DNA from: Viridibacterium sediminicola
GTDB lineage: Bacteria > Pseudomonadota > Gammaproteobacteria > Burkholderiales > Rhodocyclaceae
Length of the DNA: 64,000 nucleotides
Reading direction: 5' to 3'
Assembly: GCF_039631295.1 (NCBI RefSeq)
Contig: NZ_JBDIVE010000001.1
Span: 62,001-126,000 of the forward strand
Shown: positions 1 to 8,522 of the stretch, in pieces
Position numbering within the stretch: the first letter of the stretch is position 1
How the letters are laid out: each line of letters opens with the position of its first letter
Position numbers and translations under genes: made by a program
The notes under the pieces: generated by a model
What the model was told of the DNA's origin: nothing
What the model saw: only the letters and a program-made list of their open reading frames with translations
The model's database searches: none

Positions 1-204
1 GCGCTGATCGGAGACGATCACATCGATGGGCTCACGCGCCAGCACCTCCAGCCCCTCCTGGCCGCCGCCGGCGGTGAGGATGCGATAGCCATCCGGCCGC
101 AGCAGGCGGCGTAGCGAGGAGAGGATGTTCGCCTCGTCGTCGACCAGCAGCAAGGTGCCTGCATGCTCGACCCGTGAAGAGATTGGTGCGTCTGATTCGG
201 CCAT
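1..204 (-). CDS. Response regulator receiver protein (5' part only)
   Basis: The first 68 codons of a gene that runs off the left edge. Read on the minus strand from an ATG at 204, the protein carries a receiver-domain start: the hydrophobic strand LLLVDDE with the acidic pair, then LRRLLRPDGYRILTA, and IDVIVSD whose last Asp is the expected phosphoacceptor. This is the N-terminal half of a CheY-like domain. The output domain is outside the window, so its role (HD-GYP, GGDEF or other) cannot be told. About 17 residues precede the receiver core. Confidence 0.85.
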   Translation of the reverse strand, partial: MAESDAPISSRVEHAGTLLLVDDEANILSSLRRLLRPDGYRILTAGGGQEGLEVLAREPIDVIVSDQR

Positions 205-562
205 GTGCGCTTCGATCCGGAATGCAGCTATCCATGTCATTCATAACGGATATGCCGAACGCCGACTTGAGCAGCATTCCGGCCTTTGCGGATTGCGCAA
301 TACCCTAATGCCGGCGTTTGACGCGGCCTTGCCAGCACAGCGATACCACCCCCGCTGAGGGTGAAACGGCCATTTTTACGTCATAACAAGAATGACAGGC
401 CATGCACCGCAAACAGAGTGCACCTGCAGCAAAACCCAGCCGGGCGGGGGAATGTCCTCCGGTTTGAGTAGCGTCAACGCCTATTCACAGGCTTGCTATA
501 GCCTGATCTTCAGCCACTTCTCGTCCTTCAACCCTGGTTTGTCTGTCGTAACCGCCTGATCA
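205..562. other. Intergenic region between divergent genes
   Basis: About 360 bases between the leftward response regulator gene and the rightward GGDEF gene. It must hold both promoters, but I see no box pair, operator or hairpin that I would defend. Confidence 0.5.
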
Positions 563-1873
563 ATGAGCGCTTCGCCCCTACCTGCCGATCTTGCCAATGC
601 TCTCGTCGAGCAATTGCCGATAGGCATCGTACTGGCTTCACATTCCGGCACACGCTACGTCAGCCAGGGGCTGTACGCGCTGCTGGGCTACCCGGCCAAA
701 GCGGGCGAGAACGCGCTCGCACCGGACGCCCTGGTGACGACCAAGAGCTGGCAACGCTGGCACAGCGCCATCGCACAATTGCTGACCGGCGAATCCAGCG
801 CGGAAACACTGAGCCTCACCGGCATCACGCCCTGCGGTGACCTGATCGAGCTGCAAGCGCAGCTGAGCCTGCTCGATAGCGCTGGCGAAACGACCGTGCT
901 GAGCCTGATCCGCAGCCTGCCGGAGAGCGATCTGGACACCCAGTCGCTCAGCCGTCTGGCCTTCCGCGACAGCCTCACCGGCCTGCCCAACCGCGCCCTG
1001 TTCCTCGACCGCCTGAGCCAGTCGCTGCGCTGCAACAAGCGCACGGGGGGCGGCTTTGCCCTGCTGTGCATCGATCTTGACGGCTTCAAAGCGATCAACG
1101 ATACCCATGGCCACGAGACGGGCGACGAGGTGCTGCGGCAGTTTGCCGCGATCCTGCAGAACGCGATCCGCGAGAGCGACAGCGTCGCCCGCCTCGGTGG
1201 CGACGAGTTCATCCTGATCCTGCAGGACACCGACAGCGGCAAGGCCGCCCTGCACGTGGCCGCCAATATCCACCTGGCCCTGCTCGACGGCCTGCAGATC
1301 GGCCCACTGCAACTCGAACTGGGTGCCAGCATCGGCATTTCAGCCTACCCCGAACACGGCCACGACATGCACGCCCTGATTGCCGCGGCCGACAAAGCCA
1401 TGTACGACGCCAAACGCCAGGGCAAAGGCACCTCGCGCTACAAGGCGATGGCCGAAGCGGAACTCTCCAAGCTGGCGCCGATGAATCTGAACTGGTCGGC
1501 CGACATGGAGCTGGGCGTAGACTGGATCGACCGCGATCATCGCGCCATGGTCAAGATCGTCAATCGCCTGATCCAGGCCCTGTTCTCGGTCGAGGAGTTT
1601 GCCTTCATCCAGTCGCTGATGGAGCAATTCATCAGCACCACTGCCGCCCACTTTGCGCGCGAAGATCGCGCCATGGACGTGCTCAGTGAGGAAGACCGCC
1701 TGCGCCACCAGCAGGAACACGCGCAGGCGCTGGCCGAACTGCAGCGCATCCGCGCCAAGCTGGAAGCCTCCAGCCTGTCGCAAACCATCCAGTTCCTCAC
1801 CAACTGGGTGCGCGAGCACATCCGCCACTCTGACCGCACCTTGTCCGAAGCGCTGCTGCAGAGCGCGCCTTGA
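563..1873 (+). CDS. PAS-GGDEF diguanylate cyclase with C-terminal hemerythrin domain
   Basis: A 436-aa soluble protein predicted to make cyclic di-GMP. Residues about 1-125 look like a PAS-type sensor. The GGDEF domain (about 130-300) begins with the usual FRDSLTGLPNR and has the intact active-site motif RLGGDEF, so it should be catalytically active. Residues about 310-430 form a bacteriohemerythrin domain, with its iron-ligand pattern visible as DWIDRDH, HFAREDRAM, HQQEH and VREHIRHSD. The di-iron site suggests that oxygen or redox state controls cyclase output; this is inference. There are no membrane segments. The gene converges on the histidine kinase gene with only 7 bases between stop codons. 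Confidence 0.9.
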   Translation: MSASPLPADLANALVEQLPIGIVLASHSGTRYVSQGLYALLGYPAKAGENALAPDALVTTKSWQRWHSAIAQLLTGESSAETLSLTGITPCGDLIELQAQLSLLDSAGETTVLSLIRSLPESDLDTQSLSRLAFRDSLTGLPNRALFLDRLSQSLRCNKRTGGGFALLCIDLDGFKAINDTHGHETGDEVLRQFAAILQNAIRESDSVARLGGDEFILILQDTDSGKAALHVAANIHLALLDGLQIGPLQLELGASIGISAYPEHGHDMHALIAAADKAMYDAKRQGKGTSRYKAMAEAELSKLAPMNLNWSADMELGVDWIDRDHRAMVKIVNRLIQALFSVEEFAFIQSLMEQFISTTAAHFAREDRAMDVLSEEDRLRHQQEHAQALAELQRIRAKLEASSLSQTIQFLTNWVREHIRHSDRTLSEALLQSAP

Positions 1874-1880
1874 ACCGCGC

Positions 1881-3290
1881 CTAGCACGCCCGCCGCGGCA
1901 GGCGCAGGCTCACCCGCAAACCACCACCCGCCGCCTCATCGAGCACAATGCTGCCGCCATGTGCCTGGGCAATCGCCCGCGCAATCGGCAGCCCCAGCCC
2001 CGTGCCGCCGGTGTGGCGCGCACGCGAGGCCTCCAGACGGAAATAGGGCTCGAACACCTTGTCACGCTGCGCCGCCGGAATGCCCGGCCCGCTGTCGTCG
2101 ATCTGCAGGGTGACGGCATCCGCAGCGTCGATCACCTTCAGCTGCATCTTGCCACCGCCATACAGGCGCGCATTGTCGAGCAGGTTGGCGATGCAGCGGC
2201 GCAGCGCATGCGGCTGCGCCGCAATCGCCTGGGTGACGCGCCCACTGCGTTCAATCTGCGCGCCCAGCTCTTCCATGTCCTCCACCAGACTGTCGAGCAA
2301 GGCATCGAGATGAATCATCACCACGGCTTCGGTTTGCGAGCCGGCGCGCAGGAAATCCAGCGTGTGGCCGATCATGCTGTCCATGTCCTGCAGATCTTGC
2401 TCGATCTTTGCCTTGAGCCCGGCACTCATCTCCGACTCCAGGCGCAAGCGCATCCGCGTGATCGGCAGGCGCAGGTCGTGCGACACCGCTGCCAACGCCT
2501 GGGCGCGCGTCTCGATGATGCGCTTGAGATCGCGTTGCATGGCATTGAAGGCGCTGGCCGCCTGTTGCAGCTCCTGCGGCCCGCGCTCCGCCAGCGGCGC
2601 CTGATCGAGATTCCGCGCCAGGCCCGAAGCAGCCTCGGCCAGATTCGCCAGCGGCCGCGTCAAACGACGCACCGACCAGATGGTCAGCCCGGCCACCGAC
2701 ACCCCCAGCAGGCCCAACCAGGCAAGCACGCGATACGGCAAATCCGTCGAGGGCAGCGGCAGCACATGGTGGAAGCTGAGCACGCTGCCATCGCTCAGAC
2801 GGATCTGGGCGACGAAATTGCGCGGCAGCAGGCGCCCACGGATCGCCCCCACCTCATCATCGTCATCATCACGCTGCCGTCGCTCGGCCGCACTGTGCGG
2901 ATGCAGGGCGAACATCAGCGGATCGAGCCGTTCAATCGACAGCATCTGGATCTGCAGCGGGCGCTCCAGATGGCGAGCCGCCACCTGCGCAAACAGGCGC
3001 GCATCCATCGAATCGTCCTCGCGCCCGCTGACCCAGGGCAGGCTCAAGGACACCGTGGTCGGCAGCACACTCAGCGCCTTGACGAGGGCCGGCCGCTCGG
3101 CCGGCTCGGCACTATCGAGCACCGAAGCAATGCCAGCCATGCGCTGTGCCGAATACTCGGCCAGCAACTTGTAATTGAGCTGGCCACGGTCCGTCAGCAG
3201 CAGCCACAGCGCCAGCCCCTGCGCCACCACCAGGCCGGTGAACAGGGTCAGCGCAATCTGCCCGAACAAGGTTTTGGGCAAGAGCTTCAT
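1881..3290 (-). CDS. Sensor histidine kinase, EnvZ/RstB type
   Basis: A 469-aa inner-membrane kinase. Two transmembrane helices (about 9-32 and 188-208) bracket a periplasmic domain containing an acidic DDDDDE stretch near 140-145, which could bind metal. A HAMP-like segment (RRLTRPLANLAEAA) follows, then the H box SHDLRLPITR with the phosphoaccepting His, the N box NLLDNARLYG and the G boxes DSGPGIP and GGTGLGLPIA. Its ATG overlaps the stop of the upstream response regulator gene by 4 bases (ATGA), so the two are translationally coupled. The signal is unknown. The divergent PepSY/flavoprotein operon is the natural target. Confidence 0.93.
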   Translation of the reverse strand: MKLLPKTLFGQIALTLFTGLVVAQGLALWLLLTDRGQLNYKLLAEYSAQRMAGIASVLDSAEPAERPALVKALSVLPTTVSLSLPWVSGREDDSMDARLFAQVAARHLERPLQIQMLSIERLDPLMFALHPHSAAERRQRDDDDDEVGAIRGRLLPRNFVAQIRLSDGSVLSFHHVLPLPSTDLPYRVLAWLGLLGVSVAGLTIWSVRRLTRPLANLAEAASGLARNLDQAPLAERGPQELQQAASAFNAMQRDLKRIIETRAQALAAVSHDLRLPITRMRLRLESEMSAGLKAKIEQDLQDMDSMIGHTLDFLRAGSQTEAVVMIHLDALLDSLVEDMEELGAQIERSGRVTQAIAAQPHALRRCIANLLDNARLYGGGKMQLKVIDAADAVTLQIDDSGPGIPAAQRDKVFEPYFRLEASRARHTGGTGLGLPIARAIAQAHGGSIVLDEAAGGGLRVSLRLPRRAC

Positions 3291-3997
3291 GTCTGGCGCT
3301 CGACCTTGGCGGCGAGCATATAGCCCTCGCTGCGCACCGTTTTGATCAGCGCCGGATCACGCGCATCATCGTTGAGGCGGCGGCGCAGCCGCGAGATCAT
3401 CACATCGATGGTGCGATCAGTCGGCCCCGCCTCGCGGCCGGCCAGCGCATCCATCAACTGGTCGCGCGAGAACACGCAATTGGGCGTGTCGACCAGCAGA
3501 TGCAGGACACGGAATTCGCCGGTCGACAGCGCGACAACGATGCCATCCGCATCAATCAGATGGCGTGCCGCCAAATCCAGGGTCCAACCGGCAAAATGCA
3601 GGGCGCGTGCCGGCAGCGCCTGCGCGCCGGGATTTTCCGCACGGCGCAGGATGCTGCGTACGCGCGCCAGCAGCTCGCGCGGATTGAAGGGCTTGGGCAG
3701 ATAGTCATCGGCGCCCATTTCCAGGCCGATGATGCGGTCCATATCGTCGCCGCGCGCGGTCAGCATGAGGATCGGCAGGCGCGAGCGCGCACGCAGGTTG
3801 CGGCACAGCGTCAAACCATCTTCGCCGGGCAGCATCAGGTCGAGGATCAGCAGATCGGGCTGGAAGCGCTCCAGCAAGGCCTGCATCGCCACCCCATCCG
3901 CCGCCGTGGCGAGCTGATAGCCCTGGCGGCCCAGATAGTCTTCGAGTAATTGCGTCAGTTCAGGGTCGTCATCGACGACCAGGATTTTCTTGTCCAT
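3287..3997 (-). CDS. OmpR-family response regulator
   Basis: A 236-aa transcription factor. Residues 1-120 are a receiver domain with the acidic pocket VVDDD, the phosphorylation site LILDLMLPG, the switch threonine in LTARG and the lysine in LPKPF. Residues about 135-232 are an OmpR/PhoB winged helix (LSTGEFRVLHLL, TDRTIDVMISRLRRRL, IKTVRSEGYM). It is the first gene of a two-gene operon with its kinase. Its start is 190 bases from the divergent PepSY operon, and that interval contains a triple direct repeat of the kind such regulators bind. Confidence 0.94.
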   Translation of the reverse strand: MDKKILVVDDDPELTQLLEDYLGRQGYQLATAADGVAMQALLERFQPDLLILDLMLPGEDGLTLCRNLRARSRLPILMLTARGDDMDRIIGLEMGADDYLPKPFNPRELLARVRSILRRAENPGAQALPARALHFAGWTLDLAARHLIDADGIVVALSTGEFRVLHLLVDTPNCVFSRDQLMDALAGREAGPTDRTIDVMISRLRRRLNDDARDPALIKTVRSEGYMLAAKVERQT

Positions 3998-4079
3998 GTA
4001 CAGCGGCTCCCGTCATGCCATCCAGCATAGCGGCAGGAAGCGCGGCCGATACGGTTTTTGCGCAAACTGGAACAGCTGC

Positions 4080-4109
4080 TTACAGCGCATTACATGCCAT
4101 TCACAATAC
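4080..4109. promoter_or_regulatory. Triple 10-bp direct repeat, candidate OmpR-type binding site
   Basis: Three consecutive units start exactly 10 bases apart: TTACAGCGCA, TTACATGCCA and TTCACAATAC. OmpR/PhoB-family winged helices bind such direct repeats, typically with 10-11 bp phasing. The site lies between the response regulator gene and the divergent PepSY operon. A related GCATTCACATGC follows near 4129. Binding by the neighbouring regulator is inference. Confidence 0.45.
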
Positions 4110-4187
4110 GCGCAGGCAAGGCCATATCGCATTCACATGCGCGCCGCTAAATGAGCCCCGAACCAATTCATAAACGGGGTACTCATC

Positions 4188-5114
4188 ATGTCGCCATTGC
4201 TACGCGGTTTGCTCAAGATCCATCGCTGGATCGCCATCGTCTTCTCCATCCTGTTCCTGCTGGTCATCGTGTCCGGCATGGTGCTGGCGTTCAAACCGGT
4301 GGTCGATGCGCAAACCACCGAGCGCATCGCGGTGCCCACCCTGATCAAGGCGCTCAATGCCGCCGACCCGGCCGGCAAAGCGGGCGCCGTCGCCATTGCT
4401 GGCGATGCCAGCGTGTTCAGCCTGAGCGGGCGCGGTCGTGGCCCGAGCGGCAATTTCGACATGCAATCCGGCACCAAGCTCTCGGAAGCGGGCTTCGATC
4501 TGTTCAGCTTCACCCGCCGGCTGCATGAGAACCTGCTGATCGGCGCCGACTGGCTGGTCACCGCGACCACTATCGCCATGGTCTTCCTGATTGTCAGCGG
4601 CCTCTTCTTCGGCTGGCGCACGCTGCGCAACAATGCCACCGGCTGGCATCTGGGCCTGGGCTGGCTGAGCTTGCCGCTGCTCGCCCTCACGCCGGTCACC
4701 GGACTGCTGATGGCTTTTCATCTGGGCATGCCGCAACTGCCCGACTACACGCCGGCCAGCCGTCCGCTGCCGCTCGCCGAAGCGATCACCATCGCCAGCC
4801 AGCACGCCGATCTCAGCGGTTTGAGCCTGGCGCGCAACTTCCGCGCCGGCGCCGTGATGCTGACGACCAGGACGGACAGCGGTAACGCGCAATACATCGT
4901 CTCCGGCAGCGGCGAGTTCCGCAGCATGAGCGGGCCCGGCTGGGTACGCAGCCTGCATGAGGGCACCTGGGCCGGCGCCTGGTCGGGCATCCTGACCTTG
5001 ATCTCGACCTTCCCCCTGCTGGGTTTGATGGGCACCGGTCTGTGGACCTGGTGGCGTCGCACACAGCAGCGGCGCGCACGCCGCCCGGCCGTAGCCGGCC
5101 AGGCTCACGCCTAG
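4188..5114 (+). CDS. PepSY-associated transmembrane protein
   Basis: A 308-aa inner-membrane protein. Its N-terminus (LLKIHRWIAIVFSILFLLVIVSGMVL, about 8-34) is the first helix of the PepSY-associated TM family; further helices lie near 122-143, 155-180 and 270-290. The family occurs with iron acquisition and membrane electron transfer, and conserved histidines in HRW, HLGLGW and FHLGMP could ligate heme. It heads a tight operon with a second PepSY-like protein, a DUF2271 protein and a flavoprotein reductase. That makes membrane reduction of iron or a redox partner the likeliest task. Substrate unknown. Confidence 0.82.
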   Translation: MSPLLRGLLKIHRWIAIVFSILFLLVIVSGMVLAFKPVVDAQTTERIAVPTLIKALNAADPAGKAGAVAIAGDASVFSLSGRGRGPSGNFDMQSGTKLSEAGFDLFSFTRRLHENLLIGADWLVTATTIAMVFLIVSGLFFGWRTLRNNATGWHLGLGWLSLPLLALTPVTGLLMAFHLGMPQLPDYTPASRPLPLAEAITIASQHADLSGLSLARNFRAGAVMLTTRTDSGNAQYIVSGSGEFRSMSGPGWVRSLHEGTWAGAWSGILTLISTFPLLGLMGTGLWTWWRRTQQRRARRPAVAGQAHA

Positions 5115-5122
5115 AGACTGCG

Positions 5123-5797
5123 ATGAACGCCCCAGAACCCCTGCGCGTCATGCAAGCCGATACCCGACAAAACGCGCCACGCGCCCAATCCAGCGGCCTC
5201 AGCCTGCTGATGCGCTGGCACTGGATCAGCTCGGCGCTGAGCCTGGTCGGCATGCTGTTCTTCGCCCTCAGCGGGTTCACCCTCAGCCGCGCCGACTACT
5301 TTGAACGGGCGGACTTCGTGGTGATACGCCACAGCGGCATGCTGCCGGCCCCGCTGCTGGCCGAGCTCAAACAGCTGCCGCCCGGCGCGGATAACCCATC
5401 CGCTGCGCTGCCGCCCGACTTGCCGCGCTGGCTGCGCCAAGCCTGGTCGCTGTCGATCCACCCCAAGGCGCTCGATGTGCGAAGCGATGAGATCTTCATT
5501 GATCTGAAGTCGCCGGGTGTCGACGCCTGGCTGCGGATCGACCGCCAAAGCGGCGCCATCGAGTACGAGTCGGACGACCGCGGCTGGGTCGCCTACTTCA
5601 ACGACCTGCACAAGGGCAAGAACGCCGGCAGCGTGTGGACCGCCTTCCTCAACCTGTTCTCGCTGGCCTGTGTCGTCTTCTGCCTGACCGGCCTGCTGAT
5701 CCTCAAGGCCCATGCCCGCTCGCGCTGGATCACCTGGCCGATCACCGGCCTGGGCCTGCTGGTCCCGCTGCTGTTGATCCTGCTCTTCGTGCATTAA
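5123..5797 (+). CDS. PepSY-like membrane protein
   Basis: A 225-aa protein; the ATG at 5123 is chosen because it follows the upstream stop by 8 bases. An N-terminal segment (RWHWISSALSLVGMLFFALSGFTL) forms the first helix, a soluble domain of about 120 residues follows, then two C-terminal helices (about 172-194 and 200-223). The soluble part includes the PepSY-like phrase DAWLRIDRQSGAIEYESDDRGW and a YFNDLHKGKNAG loop typical of the family's heme/iron-linked members. It probably forms a membrane complex with the preceding protein. Exact activity is not known. Confidence 0.78.
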   Translation: MNAPEPLRVMQADTRQNAPRAQSSGLSLLMRWHWISSALSLVGMLFFALSGFTLSRADYFERADFVVIRHSGMLPAPLLAELKQLPPGADNPSAALPPDLPRWLRQAWSLSIHPKALDVRSDEIFIDLKSPGVDAWLRIDRQSGAIEYESDDRGWVAYFNDLHKGKNAGSVWTAFLNLFSLACVVFCLTGLLILKAHARSRWITWPITGLGLLVPLLLILLFVH

Positions 5798-5836
5798 AAC
5801 CAGCCTCGATACGAAAAGAATCAGAAAGGCCTCATC

Positions 5837-6361
5837 ATGAAAAAATCACTCTGCTTGCCCTTGCTGTCGGCCCTCGCCCTCGTCTGCAGCGCCCACGCCG
5901 CTGCGGCCGAACTGCAGCTGGACATCCAGCTGCCCGCCCTGCAAGGCGCACGCGTCAAGCGCCCATATGTCGCGATCTGGCTGGAGAAGGCCGGCTCACA
6001 CGAGTTTGTCGGCAGCTTCGAGGTCTGGTACGACACCAGCAAACGCAACAACGCCGGGACCAAATGGCTGCCCGATCTGCGCAGCTGGTGGCGCGCCAGC
6101 GGTGGCCAGGCGCAGCTGTCGCTGGATGCCATCAGCAGCGCAACGCGGCCAGCCGGCCTGCAACACATCGAGCTTTCGTCCTCCGAAGTGCTGCACAAAC
6201 TGCCGGCCGGCGATTACGAGCTGGTGGTCGAAGCCTCGCGTGAGCACGGCGGCGACGAAGCACTGCGCCTGCCTTTGCGCTGGCCCCTGCGCGGCGCGCT
6301 GAAAGCCGACGCCAACGGCACCCAGGAACTCGGCCGCGTCAGCCTGAGCGGCAAGCCATGA
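5837..6361 (+). CDS. DUF2271 periplasmic protein
   Basis: A 174-aa exported protein with a clear Sec signal peptide (about 1-22, ending SAHAAAAE). The mature part has the DUF2271 hallmarks: an early RVKRPYVAIWLE strand, a WYDTSKRNNAGTKWLPDLRSWW loop and a late HIELSSSEVLHKLPAGDYELVVEASRE strand. The family is a small beta-rich fold found beside PepSY proteins and flavin-linked redox genes. Its biochemical role is unestablished. Being third in this operon, it probably works in the periplasm with the PepSY membrane proteins. Confidence 0.82.
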   Translation: MKKSLCLPLLSALALVCSAHAAAAELQLDIQLPALQGARVKRPYVAIWLEKAGSHEFVGSFEVWYDTSKRNNAGTKWLPDLRSWWRASGGQAQLSLDAISSATRPAGLQHIELSSSEVLHKLPAGDYELVVEASREHGGDEALRLPLRWPLRGALKADANGTQELGRVSLSGKP

Positions 6362-6374
6362 ACGGAGCTCCATC

Positions 6375-7826
6375 ATGAGTCCCCTCGATCCCGACACCTG
6401 GCGCTGGCTCTGCGCTGCACTGATCATCGCCCTGCACAGCACCTTGAGCCTCTATATGTATCGCCGCAACCAGCTCGGCAACGGCCGCGCCAGCGCCCGG
6501 CTGAGTCCCGGCGAAGCTGGCGGCAGCGCGCCCCTGCAGCACGCAGCCAAGTTCTACGTGATTTACGCCAGCCAGAGCGGGCAGGCCGAAGCCATCGCCC
6601 GCGACACCGCGCAGCACTTGTCGGCACACGGCCAACCAGCGCGCCTGCTGCGCCTGGAGCAAGACTGGCTGAGCCTGCTGCAGCCGGACAGCCGCTTGCT
6701 GTTCGTCGTCAGCACCTGCGGCGAAGGCGATGCGCCCGATCACGCCAGCCGCTTTGTCCGCCACCAGCTGCGCCAGGCCGCGCCCGCCCTGCGCGGCATC
6801 GCCTACAGCATGCTGGCCCTCGGCGACCGCAACTATGCGCAGTTCTGCGGCTTTGGCCGCCAGCTCGACGCCTGGCTGCAGGCCAGCGGCGCGCAAGCCG
6901 GCTTTGCCCGCCTGGAGGCCGATCAGCTCGATGCCGCCACCCTGCAAACCTGGTACGCCCAGCTTGCACAGCCGAGCGACACCCCGCGTGCGGACAGCGC
7001 CCGCGCCCCCATCACCCGCACCAGCAGCATGGCCTACGGCCGCTGGCAGTTGCTGTCACGGCAATGCCTCAACGACGGCAGCGCGGGCCAGCCGATGTAT
7101 CTGATCCGCCTCGCCGCCGAAGCCGGCAGCCCCTGCAGCTGGCAAGCCGGTGATCTGGTGGACATCCAGCTCGCCGGCGCAGACGCGCGTCCGCGCAGCT
7201 ACTCGATCGCCAATCTGCCGCCCGGCGACGGCAGCCCCGCCGTGCTCGAACTGATCGTCCGCCGCCAGCTGCGCAGCGACGGCACGCCCGGCCTGGTCTC
7301 CGGCTGGCTCTGCGAGCAAGCCGCCACGGGCAGCATGCTGTCCCTGCGCATCCGCGCCAATCCGAACTTCCAGCTGCCGGCGGCGGCGCGCACGCCCCTG
7401 ATCCTGATCGGCGCCGGCGCCGGCCTGGCCGGCCTGCGGGCGCACCTGCAGGCGCGAGCCCGCAGCCTCCAGCACAGCGGCGAGCGGGCACCCACCTACA
7501 GCGCCTGGCTGATCTTCGGCGAACGCAGTCGTGCCCATGATCGCCTGTGCCACAGCGAGATCGAAGACTGGCTCGGCAGCGGCGTGCTCAGCCGCATGGA
7601 CTGGGCCTTCTCGCGTGACGACGCCAGCGCCCCTTATGTGCAGCACCAGCTACGCCGCCACGCAGCCTTGCTGCAAACCTGGCTGGACCAAGGCGCCTGC
7701 ATCCTGATGTGCGGCAGCGCGCACAGCATGGCCCGCGCACTCGATAAAACCCTGCGCGAGCTCCTCGGCGAAGCCGCGGTCGACACCCTGACAGCCAGCG
7801 GCCGCCTGCGCCGCGATGTGTTCTGA
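6375..7826 (+). CDS. Membrane-anchored flavodoxin/ferredoxin-NADP-reductase-type flavoprotein
   Basis: A 483-aa diflavin reductase resembling the sulfite reductase alpha subunit but with an N-terminal anchor (about 10-28). The flavodoxin domain (about 55-205) shows the FMN loop YASQSGQAEAIA and STCGEGDAPDH. The reductase half has the FAD motif RSYSIAN, the nicotinamide-site ILIGAGAGLAGLRAHL and the C-terminal CGSAHSMARALDKTL and RDVF. It should pass electrons from NADPH through FAD and FMN to a membrane partner, presumably the PepSY proteins of the same operon. It is the last operon gene. The Tn7-like element begins 33 bases after its stop. Confidence 0.88.
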   Translation: MSPLDPDTWRWLCAALIIALHSTLSLYMYRRNQLGNGRASARLSPGEAGGSAPLQHAAKFYVIYASQSGQAEAIARDTAQHLSAHGQPARLLRLEQDWLSLLQPDSRLLFVVSTCGEGDAPDHASRFVRHQLRQAAPALRGIAYSMLALGDRNYAQFCGFGRQLDAWLQASGAQAGFARLEADQLDAATLQTWYAQLAQPSDTPRADSARAPITRTSSMAYGRWQLLSRQCLNDGSAGQPMYLIRLAAEAGSPCSWQAGDLVDIQLAGADARPRSYSIANLPPGDGSPAVLELIVRRQLRSDGTPGLVSGWLCEQAATGSMLSLRIRANPNFQLPAAARTPLILIGAGAGLAGLRAHLQARARSLQHSGERAPTYSAWLIFGERSRAHDRLCHSEIEDWLGSGVLSRMDWAFSRDDASAPYVQHQLRRHAALLQTWLDQGACILMCGSAHSMARALDKTLRELLGEAAVDTLTASGRLRRDVF

Positions 7827-7854
7827 AGCCCCGCCGGGCATCTGGCGCAGAGCC

Positions 7855-7859
7855 TCAAT
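7855..7859. repeat. Target site duplication, left copy (TCAAT)
   Basis: The five bases TCAAT immediately precede the left terminal repeat; the same five follow the right terminal repeat at 33084-33088. Five-bp duplications are the rule for Tn7-family insertion. Confidence 0.93.
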
Positions 7860-7884
7860 TGTCGTTTGCAGTTCAACTTGAACC
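7860..7884. repeat. Left terminal inverted repeat with outermost TnsB-like site
   Basis: Twenty-five bases perfectly inverted at 33059-33083. It starts with TGT, as Tn7-family ends do, and contains the site GCAGTTCAACTTGAACC that recurs inside both ends. Confidence 0.95.
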
Positions 7885-7943
7885 CGCAGGAACAAATAAA
7901 TCAAATAGTTAGGTCAGTGTTTGCAAGGTGAACCTTGCCAGGG

Positions 7944-7994
7944 TTTGCAGCTCAACTTGAACCTTTTCAGGTTGTTCGCAGTTCAACTTGAACC
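7944..7994. repeat. Two internal left-end TnsB-like binding sites
   Basis: Copies of the terminal motif lie at 7944-7963 (TTTGCAGCTCAACTTGAACC) and 7975-7994 (TTCGCAGTTCAACTTGAACC), in the same orientation as the end. A degraded copy may sit near 7919 (TTTGCAAGGTGAACC). With the terminal copy this gives three well-spaced sites in 135 bp, the arrangement seen at Tn7 left ends. TnsB binding is inferred from position and repetition. Confidence 0.85.
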
Positions 7995-8121
7995 TTTTTG
8001 CGACGTGCTCTATAGGCGTCAGCAGAGCTTGCAAACGGCGCGCGCCAGCCCTAGAGACGCCAGACCTGGCGGCCTCGACTCTGGGCCTAGCAATGCGGAT
8101 AGGATTGGAGGACGTACAAAG

Positions 8122-8151
8122 AAAAAATCCACCATTAAGGTGGATTTTTTT
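8122..8151. terminator. Bidirectional hairpin terminator just inside the left end
   Basis: A perfect 12-bp stem (AAAAAATCCACC / GGTGGATTTTTT) with a 5-base loop and T runs on both strands. It would stop transcripts leaving the element as well as those entering from the host operon. The rest of 7995-8522 shows no gene. Confidence 0.8.
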
Positions 8152-8522
8152 ACAGAAGTTGAAGCTCAGGAGGCTCTTAACCGTCCATCAGGGCATTCTT
8201 GAGCGAGTCACGTACTGTGCCACGGACCATCTGCTTGAAGCCTTTGTCGCGTCGCTCTGAACCAAAACTGGGGCTAATCTTCGGGGCGATGATACGGCTG
8301 GCGGTTACGGTGCAGATTCCGGTCCAATTGACCGCTGACGCCGGTGGCCGCTGACTACTCTGCTGGTCGTCACCAAACAACCGTCCCGGTTAAGACGCAA
8401 GCAGAGGCTGGCAGCACTGAACGGCTGCTTCTCGGCCAGAACTGTCGTTCAGCCCAAACAATCTGGGCGGCAGTTGTGGAGCGCTAAGCAGACTTAGCAG
8501 CGGCTACAAAATCCGGGGCGAT

